This document shows positions 49,409 through 58,269 of a DNA stretch of 64,000 nucleotides, piece after piece. The notes under the pieces were generated by a model that saw nothing but the letters and a program-made list of their open reading frames with translations, made no database searches and was not told the DNA's origin. The DNA is from an uncultured Enterobacterales bacterium (lineage in GTDB: Bacteria; Pseudomonadota; Gammaproteobacteria; Enterobacterales; Enterobacteriaceae). The stretch is from contig CAMLBO010000013.1 of the NCBI GenBank assembly GCA_946478305.1, positions 1-64,000 of the forward strand, written 5' to 3'. A program made the translations under genes and the position numbers. Within the stretch, counting starts at the first letter, position 1, and every line of letters starts with the position of its first letter.

Positions 49409-49443
49409 ACACGCAGTACAGCGGGTCGCAGCCCGCCTGAAAA

Positions 49444-49644
49444 TCAGTCTTTATGTTCTACGCGTGTTTCAACAGGCGTGGCGTCCGTTTTTGCCGCTGG
49501 AGTAGGCTCATCGCTCATGGCTTTTTTGAAGCCACGCAGCGCAGCGCCCAGATCACCGCCCAGTGAGCGCAGTTTGCTGGTACCGAACAGCAGCACAATC
49601 AAAACACCCACGACCAATAATTTAGTAATGCTTAAACCTTCCAT
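49444..49644 (-). CDS. tatE: Twin-arginine translocase subunit TatE
   Basis: TatA-type component that helps form the twin-arginine export pore. It is 66 residues. One N-terminal transmembrane helix (SITKLLVVGVLIVLLFG) is followed by the hinge FGTSKL and an amphipathic helix (GGDLGAALRGFKKAM), then a charged tail. ATG 49644 with AGAAGG upstream was chosen; GTG 49650 is too close to that site. The position after lipA is that of E. coli tatE. Confidence 0.94.
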   Translation of the reverse strand: MEGLSITKLLVVGVLIVLLFGTSKLRSLGGDLGAALRGFKKAMSDEPTPAAKTDATPVETRVEHKD

Positions 49645-49951
49645 ACACACCTTCTTTTCACGGATTGCGAAACAGTCACCGGTACGGATGACCGGTACTT
49701 TTTACAAACACATTTATAAAAATAAATAACCGAAACTAATGGGGTTATTTAGAAATAATATTGGCGGGAATACAACCAAAATATGTAACAGAATTGATCG
49801 TGTCGCGATCTAATCTGTGCGCATTATGACCAGACTGAGCTATTATGTGCCTCTATGAGAGAGTCATAAAGCTTTTACTGGATAAATCCTTTCGTACTGC
49901 GGTTTTCTGCCGAATCAGACCCGATCAGCCCCCGAAAAATAATGGGATCCG
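49645..49951. other. tatE-diguanylate cyclase intergenic region
   Basis: A 307-base divergent region, AT-rich near tatE. I see no clear operator, RNA structure or coding sequence. The ribosome-binding site of the downstream cyclase gene is weak. Confidence 0.5.
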
Positions 49952-51016
49952 ATGCCAAAAACGCTTCAAACCACGCTGGTCAGCGATGCCCACCATTCTG
50001 GCCTGAGATTCGCGAAACGCACCTATTTACCCCGTATTATCGGGTTAGGTATGGGCAGCATTTGCGTGGCATCAGTCCTTATTACACACCCACTTCATCC
50101 CCTGGTCTGGCTGCTGCTATTTTTTAATGGTTTTATCTGGCCTCATATCGCCTATCTGATGGCGATACGCGCCAGCACCCCCTTTAAAACCGAGATACGC
50201 AATCTGCTCATCGACGCCATCTTCGGCGGCGTGTGGCTTGCCGCGATGGGTTTTAACGCCCTGCCGTCGGCCGTGATTGTTTCCATGATGGGCATGAACA
50301 ACATTGCTGCCGGAGGAAAAACGCTGTTCTTTAAATGCATATTTGCTCAAATCGCCGTCGCTTGCGCCGTTTTCCTGCTGACAGAGGTACCTTTCCAGCC
50401 AGAAACCACGCCGCTTCAGCTCTATCTTTGCCTGCCCATGATCATCATTTACCCGATCTTCCTGGGTAATGTCACGTTCAGAACCTCCAGAAAACTGGCC
50501 GAGCATAAACAGGCCATCATGCAAATCAGCGTCCGCGATGGCCTTACCGGCTTATACAACCGCCGACACTGGGAGTCGCTGCTGGACAATGAAATTGAGA
50601 GCCATCGCCGGTATCACCACAAAACAACGCTGGTACTGATCGATATCGATCACTTCAAAGAGATCAATGACAACTATGGCCACAACGTCGGCGATCAGGC
50701 GATTATACTCCTGGCTCAGGAGTTACAGCAGACCATGCGTGCTGCCGATATTATTGGCCGCTACGGCGGGGATGAATTCGCGGCCATTTTGCCTCACAGC
50801 ACGGCTGAACAGGCACTGAGGGCGATGGAGCGTTTACAAAGCAGGCTGGACAACGATCTCTTCCCGCATCATCCTGAACTGCGGGTGCAGATCAGCGCAG
50901 GCATTGCCGAATGTCGGGAGGATCAGGAGAGTGCGGCACAATGGCTGAATGCGGCGGATACCGCACTCTATAAAGCCAAAAACGGCGGGCGAAACCGGAT
51001 CGAAGCACGGGAATAA
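49952..51016 (+). CDS. Diguanylate cyclase with MASE2 membrane sensor
   Basis: Makes cyclic di-GMP from two GTP, favouring biofilm over motility. It is 354 residues. The N-terminal MASE2 membrane domain (about 20-180, several hydrophobic helices) is like E. coli DgcC (AdrA). The GGDEF domain starts at RDGLTGLYNRRHW and has an intact active site GGDEF in RYGGDEFAAIL. The RxxD inhibitory site (RAAD) lies 5 residues before it, so product feedback is expected. It is not a core gene of this locus. It neighbours a transporter operon with which it converges. Confidence 0.93.
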   Translation: MPKTLQTTLVSDAHHSGLRFAKRTYLPRIIGLGMGSICVASVLITHPLHPLVWLLLFFNGFIWPHIAYLMAIRASTPFKTEIRNLLIDAIFGGVWLAAMGFNALPSAVIVSMMGMNNIAAGGKTLFFKCIFAQIAVACAVFLLTEVPFQPETTPLQLYLCLPMIIIYPIFLGNVTFRTSRKLAEHKQAIMQISVRDGLTGLYNRRHWESLLDNEIESHRRYHHKTTLVLIDIDHFKEINDNYGHNVGDQAIILLAQELQQTMRAADIIGRYGGDEFAAILPHSTAEQALRAMERLQSRLDNDLFPHHPELRVQISAGIAECREDQESAAQWLNAADTALYKAKNGGRNRIEARE

Positions 51017-51041
51017 CCGCCCTTTTACCCGCCCGCCGTAT

Positions 51042-51827
51042 TCAGATAAAACGGCTAAGAAAAGCCTGCGTTCTGGGATGCTGCGGATTCACCAGTACGT
51101 CATCCGCCGCCCCCTGCTCAACCACATAGCCACGGTCCATGAACACCACCCGATCTGCGGCTTCTTTGGCAAAACCGATCTCATGGGTAACGACAATCAT
51201 CGTCAGCCCCTGTTGCGCCAGATCCCGCATCGTTGCTAACACCTCCCCCACCAGTTCAGGGTCGAGTGCCGACGTCGGCTCATCAAATAACATCAGTTTT
51301 GGCTTCACTGCCAATGCACGCGCAATAGCAACCCGCTGCTGCTGACCGCCGGAAAGATGGCGTGGATAGGCATCGGCTTTGTCGCTCAGTCCGACCTTTT
51401 CCAACAACTCGCGGGCATATTTTTCGGCGACGGCACGACTCTCTTTATGTACACCAATCGGTGCTTCAACAATATTCTGCAACACCGTCATATGCGGATA
51501 GAGATTAAACTGCTGGAACACCATGCCAATATCGCGACGCTGGCGGGCAATCGCCCTTTCCGGTAATTTATGTAAGCGCTCACCGCGCAGCTCGTAACCA
51601 ATCTGCTCGCCGCCCACCATGATTGAACCGCGATCGATGTCTTCCAGATGATTAATACAGCGCAGGAAAGTCGATTTCCCGGAACCGGATGGCCCGAGGA
51701 TCACCACAACTTCGCTCGCTCTGACATCCAGATCAATGCCCTTCAGCACCTCATTATCGCCATAACGTTTATGCACATTGCGCGCCACCACCAGGGGTAA
51801 CTGTTCGCCGCTCTGTTGCTCACTCAT
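51042..51827 (-). CDS. Polar amino acid ABC transporter ATPase
   Basis: ATP-binding subunit of a PAAT-family importer, 261 residues. Walker A is GPSGSGKST, the signature [15 protein letters not shown], Walker [13 protein letters not shown] and the switch His is in VVTHEIGFA. It resembles GlnQ/HisP-type ATPases. It overlaps the permease gene by 4 bases and is the last gene of the minus-strand cluster. Confidence 0.94.
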   Translation of the reverse strand: MSEQQSGEQLPLVVARNVHKRYGDNEVLKGIDLDVRASEVVVILGPSGSGKSTFLRCINHLEDIDRGSIMVGGEQIGYELRGERLHKLPERAIARQRRDIGMVFQQFNLYPHMTVLQNIVEAPIGVHKESRAVAEKYARELLEKVGLSDKADAYPRHLSGGQQQRVAIARALAVKPKLMLFDEPTSALDPELVGEVLATMRDLAQQGLTMIVVTHEIGFAKEAADRVVFMDRGYVVEQGAADDVLVNPQHPRTQAFLSRFI

Positions 51828-52810
51828 AGATCCTCCTTTTGGGCGACACCCGGCTGGCTGACGATCGGGATGGTTTTCTCCTCACCGGACACTTGGCGAC
51901 GTTTGGTGGCAGAACCTGAACGGCGTGTGCCACGGGAGTAATAACGCTCGATAGCAGACTGACCGACGTTGAGTACCGACGTGATAAGCAAATACCAGAT
52001 CACCGCCACCATCAGCATCGGCACCACTTCGAAAGTGCGGTTATAAATGGTTTGTACCGAATACAACAGGTCGCCCATGGCGATCACGCTGACCAGTGAC
52101 GTGGCTTTGATCATACTGATCAGCTGATTGCCGGTCGGAGGGATGATCGCGCGCATCGCCTGCGGAATGATGATCCGACGTAATGCACGGCCACGGCTCA
52201 TGCCAAAAGCCTGCGCGGTTTCCGCCTGCCCGTTATCTACCGAGAGCAATCCGGCACGAATGATCTCTGCCATATATGCCGCTTCGTTTAACGCCAGGCC
52301 GGCGATTGCCGCGGTCAGCGGCGTGATCAGATCATTGGTGTTCCAGCTCATGTACTCCGGGCCGAAGGGAATACCAAGGACCACGCGCGGGAACAGCGTC
52401 GACATGTTGTACCAGAACAGCAGCTGCACCAGCAGCGGTGTTCCGCGGAAGAACCAAATAAACAGGCCAGACAGGCGGCGCAGTAGCATACTTTGCGACA
52501 GCCGGGCAATCGCCAGCATCAGCCCCAGCAATACGCCGAGCAGCATGGAAATCACGGTAAGGCCGAGCGTGACGCCCAGCCCCTTCATCACCGTCGCTTC
52601 GGTAAACCACTGCGCCACCACATGCCATTCAAAATTCGGATTGCGGGCGACATTCCAGATGACATCGATGGCAATCAGCAGCACGACTATCCAGGCCACC
52701 CAGCGTCCGTAACTGCGGGGCGCATGAGAGAACTCCACGTTACGACGCGGATCCTGCTGCGTATAGTCGTCCTTGATTACCGGCTGGGAACTATACGTTT
52801 TATCCGTCAT
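51824..52810 (-). CDS. Polar amino acid ABC transporter permease
   Basis: Inner-membrane permease of 328 residues, longer than usual because of hydrophilic N- and C-terminal extensions (an N-terminal stretch to about 30 and a basic tail [11 protein letters not shown]). Five or so transmembrane helices and the EAA loop ([21 protein letters not shown]) are present. It is the only permease in the cluster, so it probably acts as a homodimer. It overlaps both neighbouring genes by 4 bases. Confidence 0.93.
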   Translation of the reverse strand: MTDKTYSSQPVIKDDYTQQDPRRNVEFSHAPRSYGRWVAWIVVLLIAIDVIWNVARNPNFEWHVVAQWFTEATVMKGLGVTLGLTVISMLLGVLLGLMLAIARLSQSMLLRRLSGLFIWFFRGTPLLVQLLFWYNMSTLFPRVVLGIPFGPEYMSWNTNDLITPLTAAIAGLALNEAAYMAEIIRAGLLSVDNGQAETAQAFGMSRGRALRRIIIPQAMRAIIPPTGNQLISMIKATSLVSVIAMGDLLYSVQTIYNRTFEVVPMLMVAVIWYLLITSVLNVGQSAIERYYSRGTRRSGSATKRRQVSGEEKTIPIVSQPGVAQKEDL

Positions 52811-53715
52811 TGAGGCTGCGCCTTCGCCAGATTGATTCCCGGAGCGGCGATCATATTGTCTTCAAGGCCCCATTTTTTCATGATGATGGCGTAAGTGCCG
52901 TTATCAAACAGCTTCTGATAACCTGCCAGAATTGCATCTCGTACGGCAGAATCTTTCGGCACCACGGTACCCTGGAAAATATCGCCAAACCCGTTGGCTT
53001 TGCCGGTTCCAGTCAGCTCCAGCTGGCCGTTGGCTTTCTCGACGAAATAGGTCAGTGGCGCCTGAGAGGAGAAGAAGGCATCAGAGCGGTTAGAACGAAC
53101 GGCCAGAATCGACGTCGGCTGGTCGGAATAAGATTGCACGGTGACCGCCGGTTTTCCATCCTTCACACAAACGTCTGACTGCTTGCGGATCACCTGCTCC
53201 GCTGACCCACCGGCCATCACCGCGATACGCTTACCGCAGGTGTCGTCCAGTGAATTGATTTTTTGCGGGTTACCTTTATGCACGGCAAACACCACGAACT
53301 CTTTGACGAAATCGACGAAGTCATTCTTCGCCTGACGGTCCGGGTAATCCCCAATCGGACCAATGCCCATCTGATAACGCCCTGCGGCCATGCCGCTCAA
53401 AATACCGGATAAACCGCTGACCGATGCATGTTCAATCTTTACACCCAGCACACCCGCCAGCGCATTGGAGAGATCGGCGCTGGCGCCGTCGAGGGAGTTA
53501 TTACCCGTCACAATTTCATAAGGAGGAAATGAGCCATTATTTACTGACGTCATGATGCCTGATTTTTGAATTTCAGCCGGTAACTTCGCATGCAGCGCCG
53601 GGTCCATGGTCTGAGCCGGAATAACCACATTTTCAGCAGCCAACGCACTGGTGGAGAGTATTGAAAATATCGCAGCCGTCAGTACCGCAGCCTGACGTAA
53701 TTGTTTTGCCATCAT
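52807..53715 (-). CDS. Amino-acid-type ABC transporter substrate-binding protein
   Basis: Periplasmic SBP_bac_3 protein of 302 residues with a signal peptide ending STSALAAE (about 1-27). The ligand pocket begins at NNGSFPPYEIV, and two cysteines (DDTCGK, SDVCVK) probably form a disulfide. The usual arginine in the amino-acid site is not obvious in the first lobe, so the ligand could be an amino acid or a related acid. AGAGGAAA precedes the ATG pair at 53715/53712. 218 bases separate it from ybeM upstream. Confidence 0.92.
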   Translation of the reverse strand: MMAKQLRQAAVLTAAIFSILSTSALAAENVVIPAQTMDPALHAKLPAEIQKSGIMTSVNNGSFPPYEIVTGNNSLDGASADLSNALAGVLGVKIEHASVSGLSGILSGMAAGRYQMGIGPIGDYPDRQAKNDFVDFVKEFVVFAVHKGNPQKINSLDDTCGKRIAVMAGGSAEQVIRKQSDVCVKDGKPAVTVQSYSDQPTSILAVRSNRSDAFFSSQAPLTYFVEKANGQLELTGTGKANGFGDIFQGTVVPKDSAVRDAILAGYQKLFDNGTYAIIMKKWGLEDNMIAAPGINLAKAQPQ

Positions 53716-53933
53716 CTCTATTTCCTCTGTCGAAAGTGGGTGTGGATGTTGTGAAAATATTTATGAAAATCATTTTATTGTTGTTAACACCTTCCCTGGT
53801 GTTGATGACGCCTGAAACGAATGACACTTCCAGATCCGGCGCTGATCCGAGTGTTTACTGCCGCGCTCCCTGGTGTTGTTCGCGCGTTTTTCTACTGCAT
53901 AGCAAACCGTTGAGGACCGGTCTGCGGGGTAAA

Positions 53934-54734
53934 TCAGAAGGTGTCGCTGCGCAGCTGCGGAATATCAAAACAGCGGTTTTGCAATACCGGCAATACCTTG
54001 CGGGCGTGTATCAGACGATCTTTGTCAAGCTCAGCAAACACCAGCGCAGGTGCCTCGGCGGCCCGGGCAATCGCCACGCCCAGCGGGTCAACCACCATAC
54101 TGTTGCCAATGTTGCGCTCACCGCACTCGCCGACCGCGACCATATAACTGGTATTCTCCAGCGCGCGGGCAGTGACCAGAACCTCCCAGTGCATCTCTTT
54201 AAGCGGACCTTTTACCCAGGCAGCTGGCAACACCAGGATTTCAGCCCCATCAAGCACCAGCCGGCGCGCCAGCTCTGGGAAACGCACGTCATAACAGGTC
54301 ATCAAGCCGACTTTAAACCCGGCCACCTCGACCAGCGGCGGGACCTCTTTGCCTGCCGTGACGTTTTTTGACTCCTGCATCGAGAATGCATCGTACAAAT
54401 GCAGCTTGCGGTACTCGGAAATGATCTCGCCGTTGCGAATCGAAATCAGCACATTCCACGCGCGCCCTTCAGGCGCTGGCGTATGAACGCTCATCATGGT
54501 GGTCATTTGGCTGCCAGCACTCGCCGCCAACAACTTGCTGACAAAGGGACCATCCAGGGGCTGGGCGGCTTTGAGCACCAGATCAGGGTCGGTGATATCT
54601 CGCGCCAGAATACCTTCAGGCAGCACCAGCAGATCGGCACCAGCTTTTTGTGAAGCGGCCATCAATGACAGACAGGTTTCGGCATTGGCTTGCCACTCTT
54701 TAGCAACGGCAAACTGCCCTAATGCAACTTTCAT
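53934..54734 (-). CDS. ybeM: Nitrilase-superfamily amidase YbeM (deaminated-glutathione amidase type)
   Basis: Carbon-nitrogen hydrolase of 266 residues. E. coli YbeM hydrolyses deaminated glutathione, a metabolite-repair reaction. The catalytic triad is Glu40 (LPEGILAR), Lys110 (YRKLHLYDAF) and Cys147 (MTCYDVRFPEL). Overall identity with E. coli YbeM is high by eye. In E. coli it sits between tatE and crcB; here it lies at that place but inside a cluster of transport and regulator genes, 15 bases after the upstream gene. It may therefore have been recruited to another amide substrate. Confidence 0.92.
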   Translation of the reverse strand: MKVALGQFAVAKEWQANAETCLSLMAASQKAGADLLVLPEGILARDITDPDLVLKAAQPLDGPFVSKLLAASAGSQMTTMMSVHTPAPEGRAWNVLISIRNGEIISEYRKLHLYDAFSMQESKNVTAGKEVPPLVEVAGFKVGLMTCYDVRFPELARRLVLDGAEILVLPAAWVKGPLKEMHWEVLVTARALENTSYMVAVGECGERNIGNSMVVDPLGVAIARAAEAPALVFAELDKDRLIHARKVLPVLQNRCFDIPQLRSDTF

Positions 54735-54749
54735 CGTTATTCCTCAGAT

Positions 54750-55721
54750 TCAGTGGCTGGCAGACTCAGCCGCAAATTGCGGGAAAAGTTCTGCCGCGCT
54801 CAGGCACCGGTCAGTCAGGTTCTGCCGGTGTAACTCGGTAGCAAAATCTTCAATCATCTTTTCGTTGGCAACGTAACCGTTTGCATTCCAGTCCGCCGGT
54901 AAATCCATTACCGTGCGACGCAGATCATCAAGCAGCCAGGGAGTGGTATCGGCATATTTAGCGCGTTTATCCATCCAAACCTGATAAGAACGTTCAATAA
55001 TATCGCTCAGTGCCTGCGGTAACCACGGATGCTCTGCGGCCAGCGACGGTTTAATGGCCAGCAAATGAATTCCCGGTACGTAACCCACCTTATTAAAGTA
55101 AGCCAATTCAGCCTGTCGGAAATCGGGCTGGAACTGCCGAAAACCCGAACCTGGTTTGAAGAAACCCTCCGGCATAAACGGCGTAAACACCGCATCGAGC
55201 CAGCCTTCCTGTAACAGTTCCATCATTGGCCGCTCGCCCGGCACCGCTTCGATACGCCCATCGCGGCCAAAACCGGCCAGCCGGTCAACAATCGGATGAT
55301 CGGCAGTAAGACGGCCCACGTACCAGTTGGCATCTTCGATACCTACCCCTTCCAGGGCCAGCAGCGTACGGGTCCAGGTATTACCGGAATCCTGCCAGCC
55401 TGTCAGACCTATGCGTTTGCCGGCCAATTGCGATAATTCCGTTAGCGGGCTGTCATGACGGGTGATAATGCAGCGCTGACGAAAACCACGCATCAGAAAG
55501 TGAGGAATAGCCAGCAGGTCGTCTTCCCCCCTGGCGCGCCCCTGCGCATATCGGCTGAAAGAGACCTCACCGGCATCGTAGCGATCGCTGGTGGCAAGAT
55601 CGCCGACCAGCGTGCCGACACGGTCAATCTCAAGATTAAAACCTTCCGGCTTTACGTCGCCCAACGCCAGCGGCGTAAAGTAATCCCAGTCCCGGACAGC
55701 CAGTCTGATGGTGATAGCCAC
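54750..55721 (-). CDS. 4,5-dihydroxyphthalate decarboxylase-like / periplasmic-binding-fold protein
   Basis: A 323-residue protein with the bilobed periplasmic-binding fold. Its features (EVSFSRYAQGRARGEDDLLA, the AIPHFLMRGFRQRCIIT strand, then LAGKRIGLTGWQDSGNTW) resemble the 4,5-dihydroxyphthalate decarboxylase group. No signal peptide is visible from GTG 55721 (ribosome-binding site AAGGGGA) nor from the longer frame, so it is probably cytosolic and an enzyme rather than a transporter part. It is the first gene of the cluster, divergent from a MocR regulator. The substrate is unknown. Confidence 0.7.
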   Translation of the reverse strand: MAITIRLAVRDWDYFTPLALGDVKPEGFNLEIDRVGTLVGDLATSDRYDAGEVSFSRYAQGRARGEDDLLAIPHFLMRGFRQRCIITRHDSPLTELSQLAGKRIGLTGWQDSGNTWTRTLLALEGVGIEDANWYVGRLTADHPIVDRLAGFGRDGRIEAVPGERPMMELLQEGWLDAVFTPFMPEGFFKPGSGFRQFQPDFRQAELAYFNKVGYVPGIHLLAIKPSLAAEHPWLPQALSDIIERSYQVWMDKRAKYADTTPWLLDDLRRTVMDLPADWNANGYVANEKMIEDFATELHRQNLTDRCLSAAELFPQFAAESASH

Positions 55722-55783
55722 TGCGTTCCCCTTATTGTTCTGAAAAATTAAAACATCAAAAAAATAACATTTCATTGACTACC

Positions 55784-55821
55784 GGCGATCATATTGAACT
55801 CAATATGATTATTTTATCGCC
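55784..55821. promoter_or_regulatory. Palindromic operator candidate of the MocR cluster
   Basis: Perfect arms ATCATATTGA (55788-55797) and TCAATATGAT (55800-55809) flank AC. An outer pair GGCGAT (55784-55789) and ATCGCC (55816-55821) extends the symmetry. It lies between the divergent genes, 67 bases before the GTG at 55721 and upstream of the regulator promoter. It is a likely binding site for the MocR protein or another dimeric regulator. Confidence 0.7.
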
Positions 55822-55835
55822 TCAATTGCCTAAGT

Positions 55836-55864
55836 TTGATACTAATGGCATAAATTAATATGTA
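55836..55864 (+). promoter_or_regulatory. Sigma-70 promoter candidate for the MocR regulator
   Basis: TTGATA, 17 bases, TATGTA. It lies 35 bases before the regulator start codon. Confidence 0.5.
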
Positions 55865-55899
55865 CAATAGAATCTTTGTTACTGAACAAAAGGCAAAAA

Positions 55900-57243
55900 A
55901 TGAGTGGAAATCTGCTGGTAAAAACGCTGGATGCAGAGTGGTTCGCAGGTCATCTTCATGACCGTTCGATGCGTGGCATTGCGCTTGAAACAGCGGCGAT
56001 GATCCGCTCTGGCACGATTGAGATTGGTGCGCATTTACCGGCGGTACGGGAACTCGCGCAGGCGTTGGGCGTTAGCCCGGCGACGGTCTCCGCCGCCTGG
56101 GGCCAACTGCGCCGCCAGAAAGTAATCGCCGGACGTGGGCGTAATGGTGTCTGGGTATGCGGTGACACCCTCTCCCCACGCCCTGCCCGTTTTGAGAAGA
56201 TCGGCAACTTTGGGGATCACATCATCGCCGATCTGGCATTATCCTCACCAGATCCGGCCCTGTTACCGGATCTTCGCGCCGCACTGCAGGCTGGCGTGGA
56301 CGCCGATAACCTCAACAGCTATCAGCGCGAGGCTATTGCGCCGGCGCTGCTTGACGCCGTAAAACCCAGTTGGCCTTACAAAGCGGGGGCATTTATGGCC
56401 GCAGATGGCGGCTTTGATGGCATGAATTTGACGCTGCAGACTTTGCTGATGCAGGGCTCAGTCGTAGCCATTGAGGACCCAACCGCTACCCGCCTGCTGG
56501 ATATGCTCGACAATCTGGGGGCGCAGGTTCTGCCGGTGAAATGCGATGAGTTCGGTCCGATTCCAGAATCGTTACAGATAGCGCTGGCGAGAAAACCCTC
56601 TGCTTTCATCTATCAGCCGCGCACCCACTCTCACTGTGGTCATGCCATCAGTGCTGAACGTTATGCGCAATTAGTGGATGTCCTCAGCCACAGTAATACG
56701 CTGATTATTGAAGATGACGGCATCGGGCAGTTGTCATGCGAAAAGCCGATAAGTATGGGCAGTGCACTGCCACAGCGGACTATCCACGTGCGCTCTTACT
56801 CCAAAGCCTACGGGCCGGACCTGCGGTTGGCGGTGATATCCAGCTCTGAAGATTTGATTAAACAGATCAAATCTTTCCGCAACTTTGGCGCAGGATGGTC
56901 AAGCCGTATTTTGCAGCAGGCGCTGGCCTATCTGATTAACGATGAGAAGACGCAGGAAGGGATAGAGCATGCCAAGCGGGTCTATGCGCAGCGGCGCAAG
57001 GCGTTGTCAGATGCGCTGAAAATTCGTGGAGTAAACATCCCACACAGGGACGGATTGGCGATGCTGATACCGGTGCCGTCTGAGCAGTTCGCGCTGGTTA
57101 CCCTGGCCGCACGCGGTATTGCCGTCCTGCCCGGTGAACGCAGCCGCATCGGGCCCGGGCAGTTTATCCGCGTCAGTACCTCACAGCTGAAAACAGAGCA
57201 GGTCGATATTATCGCCGATGCCATCGTGCTGGCCTTGGGGTGA
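55900..57243 (+). CDS. MocR-type (GntR/aminotransferase) transcriptional regulator
   Basis: A 447-residue regulator. The GntR winged helix is about 20-90 (HLPAVRELAQALGVSPATVSAAWGQL). It is fused to a fold-type I aminotransferase-like domain (about 110-440) with the PLP lysine Lys302 in SYSKAYGPDLR. MocR proteins sense an amino compound through PLP and usually control adjacent divergent genes. Here those are the decarboxylase-like, amidase and transporter genes. ATG 55900 with AAAAGG upstream was chosen over the TTG-initiated frame at 55876. Confidence 0.92.
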   Translation: MSGNLLVKTLDAEWFAGHLHDRSMRGIALETAAMIRSGTIEIGAHLPAVRELAQALGVSPATVSAAWGQLRRQKVIAGRGRNGVWVCGDTLSPRPARFEKIGNFGDHIIADLALSSPDPALLPDLRAALQAGVDADNLNSYQREAIAPALLDAVKPSWPYKAGAFMAADGGFDGMNLTLQTLLMQGSVVAIEDPTATRLLDMLDNLGAQVLPVKCDEFGPIPESLQIALARKPSAFIYQPRTHSHCGHAISAERYAQLVDVLSHSNTLIIEDDGIGQLSCEKPISMGSALPQRTIHVRSYSKAYGPDLRLAVISSSEDLIKQIKSFRNFGAGWSSRILQQALAYLINDEKTQEGIEHAKRVYAQRRKALSDALKIRGVNIPHRDGLAMLIPVPSEQFALVTLAARGIAVLPGERSRIGPGQFIRVSTSQLKTEQVDIIADAIVLALG

Positions 57244-57245
57244 AA

Positions 57246-57680
57246 TTAGCCGACTTCATTGAGTTTTTTAATCAGATACTTCGGTGAATCTTCATAACCG
57301 GCGCGTTCATAAAACTGATGTGCTCGTACCCGGCGGGTGTGGCTGTGAACCTCCAGCCGGTCGCAGCCCCTCGCCAATGACAGACGTTCGGCTTCATTCA
57401 CCAATTGCTGACCAATACCGCCACCGCGGCTATGACTGCTGACACACAAATAGCTGATGCGGCAAAATTCGCCCGCCAGCGCAATTTGCGGAATAAAATG
57501 CAGCGAAATAAATCCCAGCGCCTGGCCTTGCTCTTCAGCCACCAGCAGGTGGCTGTCAGGATTAACCGCCATTGAGAAGATGCGTCCGGCGACCTCCAGC
57601 TCAGAAGTGGGATAATCCAGGTCAGCCAACAGCTGGCTGATCACTGCCGCATCGTCAACCACGGCCTCACGTATTAACAT
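57246..57680 (-). CDS. GNAT-family N-acetyltransferase
   Basis: A 144-residue acetyl-CoA-dependent acetyltransferase. The acetyl-CoA loop reads SRGGGIGQQLVNEAERLSLARGC (motif A R/Q-x-x-G-x-G/A region), preceded by ISYLCVSSHSR and followed by the motif B HQFYERAGYE. The substrate is unknown. It is convergent with the MocR gene (2 bases apart) and divergent from crcB, so its promoter shares the 57.7-57.9 kb region. Confidence 0.9.
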   Translation of the reverse strand: MLIREAVVDDAAVISQLLADLDYPTSELEVAGRIFSMAVNPDSHLLVAEEQGQALGFISLHFIPQIALAGEFCRISYLCVSSHSRGGGIGQQLVNEAERLSLARGCDRLEVHSHTRRVRAHQFYERAGYEDSPKYLIKKLNEVG

Positions 57681-57756
57681 CTGGTTTCCTTAATCAATTA
57701 TGGCATCTGGCAAAAGGCTACAAATTGTGACTCCGGCCGTGTAAAATTCAGCAGCA

Positions 57757-57835
57757 CACGATGGAGATGACATTCCTCCGAAACCGCCTTAACCGGCTAA
57801 TGATGTCTACGCAATCTCACAGAGAGGTTCGTAGC
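57757..57835 (+). promoter_or_regulatory. Fluoride riboswitch (crcB RNA motif)
   Basis: The stretch has every element of the fluoride aptamer. P1 is GGAG/CTCC (57763-57766, 57776-57779). Pseudoknot strands GACAT (57769-57773) and ATGTC (57803-57807) pair perfectly, with AAACCGCC and GGCTAATGATGTCTAC as the conserved joining and P3 segments. A following CTACG...CGTAG pair (57807-57834) could be the expression platform. It lies about 50 bases before crcB, the expected target. Confidence 0.93.
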
Positions 57836-57885
57836 ATGACGCCGGGACCTTTCTGAATACTCACTCAAACTTACGAAAGGCTTTT

Positions 57886-58269
57886 ATGTTTAGCACACTA
57901 CTTGCAGTATTTATCGGTGGCGGTCTGGGCAGCGTTGCCCGTTGGTATGTCAGCATGAAAATGAACGGCATGACCCCTGTTCTGCCTGTCGGCACCCTAA
58001 CGGTCAATCTGGTCGGTGCCTTTATTATTGGTCTTGGCATTGCCATTTTCAGCCGTCTGACCCACCTTGATCCGGTATGGAAACTGCTGCTGACAACCGG
58101 TTTTTGCGGCGGTCTTACCACCTTTTCCACCTTCTCTTCGGAAGTGGTATACATGTTGCAAGACGGTCGCTTTGCGGGCGCTATGCTGAATATGTTCCTG
58201 AACCTGGCAGGATCGCTGGCGATGACGCTGCTGGCATTTATGCTGGTCAGCTGGTTTACCGCACACTGA
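57886..58269 (+). CDS. crcB: Fluoride ion channel CrcB (Fluc)
   Basis: Small inner-membrane channel that expels fluoride. It is 127 residues with four transmembrane helices. Conserved features include [13 protein letters not shown], the [11 protein letters not shown] loop with the pore Asn, and [15 protein letters not shown] with the Phe-box and central sodium site. Dual-topology dimers form the pore. It is under the fluoride riboswitch directly upstream. Confidence 0.97.
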   Translation: MFSTLLAVFIGGGLGSVARWYVSMKMNGMTPVLPVGTLTVNLVGAFIIGLGIAIFSRLTHLDPVWKLLLTTGFCGGLTTFSTFSSEVVYMLQDGRFAGAMLNMFLNLAGSLAMTLLAFMLVSWFTAH

